Source of the DNA: Heterotrichella gracilis
Lineage: Eukaryota; Sar; Xanthophyceae; Tribonematales; Xanthonemataceae
Assembly (NCBI GenBank): GCA_032358255.1
Contig: JAULBX010027961.1
Location: 1 to 32,585, forward strand
DNA length: 32,585 bases
Direction: 5' to 3'
A program made the translations under genes and the position numbers. The number at the start of each line of letters is the position of its first letter. The first letter of the stretch is position 1. The notes beneath the pieces are model-generated. The model ran no database searches. It saw nothing but the letters and a program-made list of their open reading frames with translations, and was not told the DNA's origin. Shown one piece after another: positions 21,301 to 32,585 of the stretch.

Positions 21301-23508
21301 TGCTGCAACCACCTCTTCCCTTCCCAAATGCCGCTTTCTCTTACTTGATTACTGCGGGTCTATGCGCACTTGCCATGCCACCTTATTAACACCTTTGGCG
21401 TTCATCTCTTTTCCCTCCCACTCCCTCTGAGTAGGCCCCCTCCCCCTCCCACAGGAGCAAATGCCTGATGTGATGGCAGCCGCGCAGCTGGCAGTGTCAG
21501 CCGGGGCAGCGGATACCCTTCCGGAGTGTTTGCAGGGTTTGGGCAGGGAGGAGTTTGAGCTTGTGTTCCTGGGGACGGGAGCCGCGGTGCCTGCAAAATA
21601 CAGGAATGTGACGGGCACCTACCTGCATTTCTTCGAGAAGGGCGGCCTGATGGTGGACTGCGGTAGGTGCATATACCTAGTGAAATATACTAATAAAAAA
21701 ATTTAATTTTGACTGCATTTTCTAAAATGTATTTAGAGCCCTGTGAGGAAATGTGACAAGGCTTGACTCCCATGCACTCTGTTTGTCTATTTCAACACCG
21801 CAAAAGCTGGCGGATTTTTTATAAGGACATACAGGGAAAGCATGTGATTGTCGTTTCAGTAGCTAGCTTGTACCTAGGTGGCAGTATGTATGATGATCAC
21901 AATCCATGATGTTGCGCACAGTGTGTGACGGGCCACATGTGCCGCATGAGGTTGTGAAATTGGTACAACAAAAATGCAAGGAGAATGGCTGTGATAGTAG
22001 TTTGTTGGGCGCTTGCCTAATGGTACAAGCTAACCTCCCCATGCTTGGCCTCTACTACCAGTAAGCTTTTATGCCCCCACCACCCCCACAGGCGAGGGCT
22101 CCCTGGGCCAGCTCATCCGGCGCTACGGCTGGCCGGCCACGCAGCAGATTGTGCGCAACATGCGGTGCGTGTGGATCAGCCACATCCACGCCGACCACCA
22201 CGTGGGCCTGTCAAGGCTTCTGAGCGCGCGCAAGCAGCTGCTGGGGAGCGCATGCGACCCGCTGCTCGTCATTGGGCCGCGCCCGCTGAGGCGCGCGCTG
22301 CAGGTGGGTGTGGGTGTGGGTGGAGGGGCGCTGGGCTAGGGTGGTGTTTGTGAATGGGGGGTGTGTCCTTAGGGTGGCTGTTGGATTCTGATTGGTACAC
22401 AGTGGCGATCTGTGGCCACTTGGATGAACTATTTTTCTTTACAAAAGTCTGACATTATTCTGTCACAAGCATGTGGTTCGTAGGGCATTTCATGCTCAAG
22501 GGCACTTGCCGCCCCTTGACGCCTCACCACCTACTTCACTCACTTTCACATTTTAAATCCCCTCTCCGCGCGCGCGCACAGGCGTACACCCAGCTTGAGC
22601 CCATGTCCTTCCGCTACGTGGACTGCATCAACACAGTCCCCCTTGCTGGGGAGGAAACCCGGGAGGTGGATCCAGCCGTGACCAGCGCCGTGGAGGAGGT
22701 GAAGAAAACCCTAGGGTTGACGCGCCTGGAGAGCATCCCCGTGGTGCACTGCTCGCACTCCTTTGGGCTGGCGCTGGAGTCGGCCAAGGGGTGGAAAGTG
22801 GTGTTCTCGGGGGACACCAGGCCATGTGACGCGGTGGTGGAGGCGGCCAAGGGGGCCACGCTACTGGTCCACGAGGTGAGTTTAGGTTCAAAGGGGATTC
22901 GAGTAGCGTATCAAGCATGTTGGCAGGGAGGAAGGCGTGTTGGATGCTGTGCTGGTCATTGTAGGCCGTTCAGCTGGGATCCACGCTGTGTGCATTTAAG
23001 GACTGGGCAACCCCTAATCTTGCACTTGCCATCTGGAAAATTCCAGTGGCCACTCACACCTTGCCCAATGCTGCATTCAATGCGCGTAAAATTATCTGCT
23101 GTATCACAGGGGTGTGAGTCCTGCCTCAATGCACGCTTTGACTCAAATAGGATCGAATTTATTGAATTTACGTTCTAATTTCCCTCGACCTTGCCACTTG
23201 CACTGACCCCTGACCCGCCCCCGGCGCAGGCCACCTTTGAGGATGGCATGGTGGACGAGGCCATCGCCAAGAAGCACTGCACCACCACCGAGGCCATCAG
23301 CACCGCCGCGCGCGCAGGCGCCTTCCGCACCATCCTCACCCACTTCAGCCAGCGCTACCCCAAGATCCCGGTCATCGATGCGCACTTCGGCGACTCCACC
23401 TGCATCGCCTTTGACCTCATGTCGGTCAATATGGCTGACCTCCCCAGGCTCCCGCGCCTGGTTGCCCCCCTGGCGCTGCTGTTCAAGGAGGATAATGATG
23501 AGGAGTGA
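18337..23508 (+). CDS. tRNase Z, long form (tRNA 3'-processing endonuclease, ELAC2-type)
   Basis: Eleven exons: 18337-18399, 18607-18796, 19045-19200, 19535-19869, 20232-20463, 20629-20847, 21010-21164, 21455-21662, 22092-22303, 22582-22875 and 23230-23508 (TGA). They join in phase to 780 residues. The enzyme cuts the 3' trailer from tRNA precursors. The N-terminal half is the inactive metallo-beta-lactamase half of the long form (LFNAGEGFQRFC, LGVPRGPMYGLLK). The C-terminal half has the catalytic set: the PxKxRN loop (496-501), SHIHADHH with H550/H552/D554/H555, HCSHSFG (646-652), FSGDT with D668, and THFSQR with H726. All expected zinc ligands are present. Exon 4 inserts about 70 low-complexity residues with a basic PRAKRARVE run that could be a nuclear signal. 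The frame is open upstream to ATGs at 18109 and 18115, giving an Arg/Thr/Ala-rich leader that could be a transit peptide. One gene could thus serve two compartments; this is inference. Confidence 0.95.
20511..20533 (+). repeat. G-rich tract in tRNase Z intron 5
   Basis: Runs of five G separated by single A (GGA GGGGGA units). Meets the usual pattern for a G-quadruplex on the plus (transcript) strand, 48 bases downstream of the donor at 20464. Confidence 0.8.
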
Positions 23509-25018
23509 GGGGAGAGAATGCAGCTTAACCGTTGAACGCAGGGGCGCTAGAATATGACTATTATGGTCCCCCTGCTGAATGCTTCAGTGCCATCGAGGAG
23601 GGCAAGAACTGCAGCGGGCTTTCATCATTGCTATATTTTTCTGATGCAGAGGAGGGCATTCCCAGCTGATCCGATCTGCAATCGGCTATTGGGGAGGGAA
23701 CACAAGTAGGAATGCGTGGAGCAATGGCGTTCGGGGCGTCTGCTGGGGAACTGGCGCTGATTAGGCAAGCCATTGGGGCTGCTTGCATTCAGCAGCAAGT
23801 TGCACTGCAGGGACGCCCATATGCCATTAAGAGTGCTCTGTAGGGTGTACTATACCTGAAAACGCACTATGGACTCCGAGTTGAGAGGATGGTTTCATGT
23901 GTGATGGTCAAGGTGAATTATGCCTTGGCACCTGTTCCAGGGACAGCACCGTGGCTGCTACACATATGTGCTGTGCTGCTGGTTTGTGAGTGAAGAATGC
24001 GACGTATGACTGCTCTTGCAAGACAATTGTTACTTTTGTACGGTATATCTGCAATAGTGGATATCCAGTACTGCAGGCTGTATCATGCACTGGAATGTAT
24101 AGGCTGACCACCACCTAGCAAGATGCCGTGGCCCACAAACAACTTATACTGCAGATAGTGGAAGTGGTACAAACCCTGAGGTGAGACACTTTCAGCTTCA
24201 GCACCGAACACCTGGGTGCAGCTTGACCCCACTTGCACTTGGCGAATGTGAAGTGGTGAGAGCCGTAGGTGAGGGTTACGTCATACCTTCTACCAAGCGT
24301 CCCCAGTATTTCTCCGCGCCTATTTGCGACACTACTAAACACGCATCTCACACCAACAGCAGCAGCCTAAGAAGGATTTCTGCTGCAAGTTTGATAGAAA
24401 AGTTCTGTTGCTAACTGTCTGAGACACAAACATAGCGGTAGTGCGCTGTAGTGCCCACAGGCGAGATCACATGACAAGTCTCCAAGTCCCCAAGGTCGCC
24501 AGGGCGCTCGGAGCAATGAGAGCAGTCAGCGGTTCGAGGGCTTCATGTACCTCTTCGGAGGTGGCTGCAGTCATGGGTGAGATGATATTACAATCGCAAG
24601 ACCACTAGATCCACAATGCCGTGCATGCATACCCGTCCAAGGTTTGTGGGCTGCGAGGTTGGGTTCTCGTCGAAACCGAGAAAAATATTGGCCAGCGTAT
24701 CCTTTATTGGTGTGTATTTCACTGTTCTTCATCCTTGAAGGCTTCTCTTGGGAGCAAAATGGTCCTTCAAAGTTGGTGTCGGTCAGCGCAGTGTCTGATG
24801 CATGCATGCATATTGTTTACCGCGCAATGGCAAGTGTAGCGTGCAGCAAACACTTTACAGTGGTATTAGATGCAAATAGTATGGCTGAGACTATTTAACC
24901 GTGCCTACTTATGAACGACATTGAAATCCGGTGCTTTGGATTGCAATGATGCCGTTGGCGAACACGTTGGCGAACGGTCTCAACATGTTTGGACAAGCCC
25001 AACAACGCTGCGTTCACC
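23509..25018. other. Intergenic region between tRNase Z and the Old Yellow Enzyme gene
   Basis: Contains the tRNase Z 3' end and the OYE promoter. Apart from the orphan kelch exon (24461-24576) it has no clear gene. A short open segment on the minus strand around 24080-24350 looks weakly protein-like but lacks any recognisable motif or supporting exon. Confidence 0.5.
24461..24576 (+). pseudogene. Orphan kelch-type exon
   Basis: A 116-base segment flanked by a cccacag acceptor and a GG|gtgaga donor. It reads in phase 0 with no stop: SPQGRQGARSNESSQRFEG, then FMYLFGGGCSHG. Pro-x-Gly-Arg-x-Gly-Ala, a spacer and a hydrophobic run into Phe-Gly-Gly is the core of one kelch blade. I found no partner exons on either side, and it is on the opposite strand to the local kelch gene, so it is probably a relic or a lone exon of a decayed gene. 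Confidence 0.45.
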
Positions 25019-27245
<2,227 letters not shown>

Positions 27246-28043
27246 ACAGAGGTTGACTGTGCAGTGTTGGAGAATCCTAGCAATTACCAATTGAATCCCA
27301 ATCTTGACCGTTATTGGAGGGATCTAACATTTACCAACCAATGCGCTTTTGGTGATCAGCCAAGCAAACACTGGTGGCATGGCTTGACAGTGATTGAGCT
27401 GGTCTGCATGGTCCCGACCGGCGGCCTTTGGCGCCGTCCCAACAAATTGGTTGTTTTTTTGTTTATTACTGACCATTTCTACAGCAATTGCATTGTCGCC
27501 AGTACGCATGGCTGTGTATTGCCGCTTTTTGTACACATGTTTACGAGATGCTGATTGCATATGTGTGCTTTGTCAAAGTTGCAGTTGCATGCAAGGTTGG
27601 TGCGCATCAGGTGTGCGTAGGTGACATGCATTGAAAATTGGATTTGACGATACGTTTGTTTCAATAATCAATTGCTGCATGCGCTGGATACACCTGGACT
27701 ATTAATTGACTTTTTGAGGCTGAAGGCCACCCAATTGCCTAGGGAAAATCCTAAACCAGTTACCCCATGCTGAGATAATCGAATTAAATAATCGAATTTT
27801 GAACGAGCAGAAATTCGGTCCACATTTCTGGTGGGGTTGCACTTTGGACGGTCCAGTTCCCAACGCCCAACGTCTTGCTTTGTGCAAAGGCTACGTGACA
27901 GAGATACGTCTCCCGGCACGATCGGTCTAACATCTACAAGTTGGTATCCGTCGTGCAACATGCGCACTGTATGACCCAACACAAACCCCTGCACCTCATT
28001 CCCAGCTGCACCCACATCTAGGAAGTCTGTTCCCTTGGACAAG
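27246..28043 (+). other. Intergenic region between OYE and CYP51
   Basis: OYE 3' untranslated region followed by the CYP51 promoter. A long open frame on the minus strand (27668-28228) overlaps CYP51 exon 1 in antisense and has no recognisable motif, so I leave it out. No RNA gene seen. Confidence 0.55.
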
Positions 28044-31000
28044 ATGGATATTCCACCTTTGCTAGAGGTGGTCCAGACCCTGCCACTGCCCCTTCTGGTG
28101 GCAGGGGCGGCCGTGTTGACGGTTGTGGCTCTGATCGTGGCCCGGGTGCTGGGGAACACCCTCACCTTTGGCAAGCCTCCAATATTCGAGGGGATCCCAT
28201 ATGTTGGGGGGCTCATCAAGTTCGCCAAGGCAAGTGACCGCCACCAGATGCGAAGATGGCATCACCCATGCTCCTAATCACCACATCACCCTGTTTCGTT
28301 GCTCGCTGTAGGGCCCACTTGAGCTGATGGAGGGTGGATATAAGGCTCTGGGTGAGGTGTTCACTGTCCCCGTGCTCCACAAGAAAATCACCTTCCTGAT
28401 TGGGCCCCACGTCTCATCCCACTTTTTCAAAGCGCCTGATGACGAAATCAGCCAGTATGAGGTGAGTGCGTGTCGTCCACCCTCCCAAAGTACCCTGTTT
28501 GGCGCCAGATCATGACTTTTGAACCCACGCCGCATGCCAGTTGCCGATTGCATGCATAGCAGACCCGCCAGATCTGGAGCCCTTCGACTGCGCCCACGTG
28601 TTATTTTATCTCTATCTGTTATTTGGCAGGTGTACAAGTACAGCGTGCCCCTGTTTGGGAAGCGAGTGGTGTTCGACGTGGACCATAAAACGCGCGCCGA
28701 GCAGTTTCGCTTTTTCGCCGACGCCCTGAAGACGCAGCGCATGGCTGGGTACGTGCCTTCGTTCGTAATGGAAGCGAAGGTACGCTTAGAATCGAGCAAT
28801 AGCCCTGGTTTTGCAGTTTCCAAGGTTGTCGCCTAATTGGCGTATGCATGCATATGGTTCAAGATGTGCCCACTGATTGTTCAAGATGCTTCCCCTGTGT
28901 GGTCAAGCCTGCAAAATATATATGCATAACTGTAAGGACACAGATAATAATATGCGCATGTCTCAAGTCTGCTGTGCACCTTGCCCTGACGCATGTTGGG
29001 GCTGTGTAGGAGTTTTTTGGCAAGTGGGGCGACGAGGGCGTGGTCTGCCTCAAGACCGAGCTTTCGGAGCTGATTATCCTCACAGCATCCCGTGCACTGC
29101 TGGGTACGATCATTGCACAGCACTACCCCCACACATCTGTGTGCATCACCTGCATGCATCCTCTCATGTAATGCTTTGCACCCCGCTGCCAGCCGGTTGC
29201 ACTCGCAGCCTTGGCGAGCAATCCATCCATCCATGCAACCCATAAGCTGGTCTCCATGCCAACCCCATGGGATACCGCTTTGGGATGCAATCCCAGGCCC
29301 CCGCCATGTGGAAACCTGAAAACCCTTGCAATACCCTCCCGCAGGCCGCGAGATCCGCGAGAGCATGTTCAGCACGGTGAAGGACCTTCTGATCGACCTG
29401 GACATGGGCGTGCTGCCCATCAGCGTGTTCCTGCCCTACCTGCCCATCAAGGCGCACGCAATCCGGGACAGGTGAGCCCAGGCAGCCCTGCTTTTCACCT
29501 GCTGAAATCTTGGCGTAGCTGTAGGCATACTTTTTGAGGGAATCGGGTCATGCTACACCAACAGGGGGGGTCGGGGGGTGGGGGGGTCTCTGATTTGATG
29601 CAGAGCTGCTGTGAAATTTGCAAGTCAAGTGCCGACCAGACGCACACCTGGTTGCATGTGTGAGCCATGGCAGGCGTTAGTCATGCAGCCTGCCATAGAT
29701 TGCACACAATATCAAGCACCTCAGCATCCTGAGAGGGCCGCCAATGCCCCTCAATGCGCCCAGCTTGCACAGGGCATGTTATTTGTTCACCTGCCCAGCT
29801 ATGTGTCCTTCTCTCTCCAGGGCTGATATCGGCCCCAGGTACAGCGGGCTGATCCATAGGGTTTAGGGTTTAGCCAACATGCGCCAGCACATTGGCGGAG
29901 TACTCTGTCATATTGAACCTGACAGCTCTGTTAAAGCACCTCATTACAGCACTATCCATGCACATTATTCACAGCAGATGTTTGTTTGGACAGGGCGCGC
30001 GAGCATCTGGCCGCAATCTTCACCAAGGCCATCCAGCAGCGGAGGGCGCGCAACGCGATCGGCGAGAAGGACGTGGACGTGCTGCAGTCGTACATTGACG
30101 CGCGCTACAAGACCGTGTACAACGGGCGTGCCACCGACGACGAGGAGATTGCCGGCATGCTGATTGCCACGCTGTACGCGGGGCAGCACACCAGCGCGGT
30201 CACCAGCAGCTGGACAGGCTACCTGATGATGAATGACAAGGTGGGGAGGAGGCGACAAAGCAGATGATCATAGAACACACAGACACGTGGTGGTGCCATC
30301 ATGGGGGATGAAGCATGTGGACGTTTTTCATCAAGATGCTGGTATTTGTATGATCATGTCTCTCTCCCATGCACATGCACATGTATGCATATGTATGTGC
30401 TCTGGATCATGAGCTGGTGTGTGGGGGGTGCTACATTCGCAGGATGGTTGCATAGCGTACAGAGCACAAGCACCATGACATGCATGTGGGTGGCATTTTT
30501 GTCTGGGGGTTGGGAGTGGGTGCGATGGCAGACCTGCATGCCTGTGATTTATCCCCAGCGACCTGAAACTTGCCTTGGGGTCATGGCAACAGCGTACCAC
30601 TTGATGTTTATCACAGGAGAATTTCGGATTGCACTGAAATTACTGTGTAGATGCATGTTGTTCACAGCAAGAGCGCATAGAAGCCTCTGGAACTGTGGTG
30701 TGTACTGGCATGGTGTGCACAGCAGGACCCATGTGGAAGGGTTTAATTTAATATCATTTTGTACTAACGTGCACATGCATGCTGTCTACAGGAGAACTCC
30801 TGGAAGGCGGCTGTGAAGGAGCAAGAGGAAATCATCAAGCAGTATGGGCCACAGCTCACCATGGAGGTGAGTACATACATGGGTAGAGCAATGCGCTGGG
30901 GCATTTGGGCAGGGCATGAAAAACACTGGACATTCCCCACCTTTGCCGGGCCTTTCTGAGCGGCGGTCTGGAGCCTGCACTTGCACAGTTTGTGCGTCTG

Positions 31001-31894
31001 CCACTGCAACAGCTTGGATTGAGAGGCAAATGCATGGCATGGTTGGCAGTGGCAGGCGCCATCCACGCACGTGCAACATACCTGTTTGCTCTACCTCTGC
31101 CCTCCCATGGGCACCACCTCCCCAGAAGTCTGAACCCTACACCCTAACCCCTGTGCAGGTCCTGAACAAGATGGACGTGCTGCACAACTGCGTGACCGAG
31201 GCCCTGCGCATCCACCCGCCGCTCATCATGATGCTGCGCTACGTGCGCAAGCAGTTCTCAGTCACAGACAGCAAGGGCAAGAGCTTCACGATACCAAAGG
31301 TAGGTAGCTGGAGAGCCGTGGTCGCAAGGCATCTCATACTACCCCATGGCAAACGCAACTGTCACCATATGTTGATGCTTCCCACTGCAACCTGGCACAA
31401 CCTGCTGCATTCACTGCAGTGCATGCTGCCAGGCAGCTGTGAGGGGTGCATTTGCATCATTCGATCAACCGCAAAGCCAAGCTACTCAACTGTCAGCTGC
31501 GTTCTGATACCACAATGTAGCACCAGCACTCGCCTACCCAACCTGCTCCCCCCCGCAGGGCCAGATCGTGGCTACCTCCCCGCTCTTCTCCCACCGCTTG
31601 CCCCACGTGTTCAAGGAGCCGCTGGTGTTCGACCCGCTGCGCTTTGCGCCCCCCCGGGAGGAGGACAAGGCGCTGCCCTTCTCCTACATCGGCTTTGGCG
31701 GCGGGCGCCACGGGTGCATGGGCTCCAACTACGCCTACTTGCAGATTAAAACCATTTTTTCGGTGCTGCTGCGCCAATTCGACTTTGAGTTGGTGGACGG
31801 CGTGCCGGAGCCCAACTACAAGTCAATCGTGGTGGGGCCCATGCCCTCGCGCGTGCGCTATGTGCGGCGGAAGGACCCCCTCCCTGTGGCCTAA
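28044..31894 (+). CDS. CYP51: Sterol 14-alpha-demethylase (cytochrome P450 CYP51)
   Basis: Nine exons: 28044-28229, 28312-28461, 28630-28779, 29010-29103, 29345-29471, 29994-30240, 30792-30866, 31159-31299 and 31559-31894 (TAA). They join in phase to 501 residues, the usual CYP51 length. The enzyme removes the 14-alpha methyl group of a sterol precursor (obtusifoliol in plants and many algae) using P450 reductase at the ER. Seen: an N-terminal membrane helix (about residues 10-38), a Pro-rich hinge with PIFEGIPYVGG, the B' region LGEVFTVPVLHKKITFLIGP, an FDVD segment with EQFRFF, AGQHTS (298-303, the CYP51-specific I-helix motif with His before Thr), ExxR (E357-R360), and the heme loop FGGGRHGCMG (436-445, Cys443). 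Intron 1 uses a GC donor. Introns 5 and 6 are long and carry G-rich and telomere-like motifs. It is the only CYP51 in the window and does not sit with other sterol genes. Confidence 0.97.
28230..28311 (+). other. GC-AG intron (CYP51 intron 1)
   Basis: The exon ends CCAAG and the intron begins GCAAGT. The only nearby GT (28234-28235) would add residues and shift away from the conserved IKFAK-GPLEL junction. Everything except the second base matches the donor consensus, as expected for GC donors. Confidence 0.85.
29564..29586 (+). repeat. Poly-G cluster in CYP51 intron 5
   Basis: Three G-runs of 7, 6 and 7 bases separated by TC and T. Potential G-quadruplex on the transcript strand, about 90 bases into the intron. 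Confidence 0.8.
29857..29873 (+). repeat. Telomere-like TTTAGGG motif in CYP51 intron 5
   Basis: TAGGGTTTAGGGTTTAG: just over two units of the plant and green-algal telomere repeat. Looser versions occur at 8502-8520, 10756-10768, 26603-26634 and (reverse) 31134-31150. Confidence 0.75.
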
Positions 31895-32585
31895 GCACCT
31901 GCACTGCAGCCTCAAGCTGCGGGGCCACGCAAGGGTGGTTGCGGAGGGGCACCCATCCATTGGCGTCCGCAGCCTTGCTGCAGCCTGTTGCAGCGGCTGG
32001 TGGGGCCACGCAGGGATTGTTGAAGGGAGACCCACTTCTCAGGCAAAAGCATCCAACTCTTGGGTGCGGTTGACTGGCAGATGAAGCGGCCAAGGGCCAT
32101 TGGCAGCGCTCAGCTTTCAGATGACTGAACTGCTGTTGGCAATCTCCTGTTGGCAAGATTTTTTTTGGTGTTGTTTTTTGTGCTTGAGCGGTCAACAAAG
32201 GATGCGCGAGTGCACATCGCGTGGTAGATCATGCGGTAATAGATGCATGCAGATTAGCATGGAATTTTTTAACTAAATTGAGGGTGCAATTGTGCTGCAT
32301 TTTAACGCACTTCTAAGCTTCCACGCGTACAACATCCAATGTTTCTGATGTTCTGTTCGCACTCGCCAAACACAGGGGTTGTACTTTGACCATTGGGTGC
32401 TGTGTTCCCTGCCAGGATTATTCGCGTTGAATCAGTCAGCGCAGAACGGTATCACTCCGTTAGGTGGATTTTGACTATTCATACCCGTTGACTGATTAAA
32501 TGCCAGCTAGAAAGAAAGAAAGAAAGGAAACGCCCACAGGGCAAAGCCAGGCACAACACACACAACAGGGCGTGTTCCACCTCGC
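31895..32585 (+). other. CYP51 3' flank and intergenic end of window
   Basis: 3' untranslated region and spacer. It contains a near-duplicate pair with GGGGCCACGCA (about 31921 and 32003) and a short GAAA microsatellite at 32510-32526. No further gene is visible before the window ends. Confidence 0.55.
32510..32526 (+). repeat. GAAA microsatellite
   Basis: About four GAAA units, GAAAGAAAGAAAGAAAG. Confidence 0.9.

Noticed and set aside
23724-23843. Small open frame MAFGASAGELALIRQ... after tRNase Z
   Set aside because: 39 codons inside the likely 3' untranslated region, with no supporting signal.
24080-24351. Protein-like minus-strand segments (VTLTYGSHHFTFAKC; LYHFHYLQYKLFVGHG)
   Set aside because: Suggestive composition only; no motif, and the exon borders are arbitrary.
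27668-28228. 186-codon open frame on the minus strand
   Set aside because: Overlaps CYP51 exon 1 in antisense and shows no motif or domain.

Overview
The window looks like nuclear DNA from a green alga (chlorophyte). Genes are cut by many GT-AG introns with short exons. The recognisable proteins are eukaryotic: a long-form tRNase Z, a plastid-type Old Yellow Enzyme/OPDA-reductase relative, a CYP51 sterol demethylase and a kelch propeller protein. Introns carry TTTAGGG-like plant telomere motifs. All exon joins below were worked out by hand from splice sites and reading phase; none has transcript support.

Left and centre (1-3818 on +, 10058-12661 and 14030-17234 on -): four copies (A-D) of a paralogous family that I cannot match to a named protein. 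The order of parts is: a helical N-terminal region (exons 1-2), a Pro-Ala linker, a domain resembling the GRDP/DUF1399 family (VDxLWHxH motif), then a run of ubiquitin-like (beta-grasp) modules. In B and C the last module is clearly SUMO-like, but the protein stops at Gly-Cys instead of Gly-Gly. A and B are tandem copies of the phase-0 exon pair 2+3. A carries an in-frame TAG and has no exon 4. B has no visible exon 1. They may therefore be one gene with an internal duplication that begins left of the window. D is the divergent member: extra introns, no Pro-Ala linker, no Gly-Cys end.

Between B and C, on -, lies a six-blade kelch-propeller gene with an N-terminal membrane anchor (4454-8352, first exon not found). 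An unidentified open exon lies between C and D (13437-13889, -).

Right half, all on +: tRNase Z in 11 exons (18337-23508), an orphan kelch exon (24461-24576), an Old Yellow Enzyme in 4 exons with a transit-like leader (25019-27245), and CYP51 in 9 exons (28044-31894) whose first intron has a GC donor. These three are conserved housekeeping or metabolic genes and do not look like a pathway cluster. The unusual biology is in the left half: a locally multiplied, inverted family of multi-ubiquitin-like proteins.
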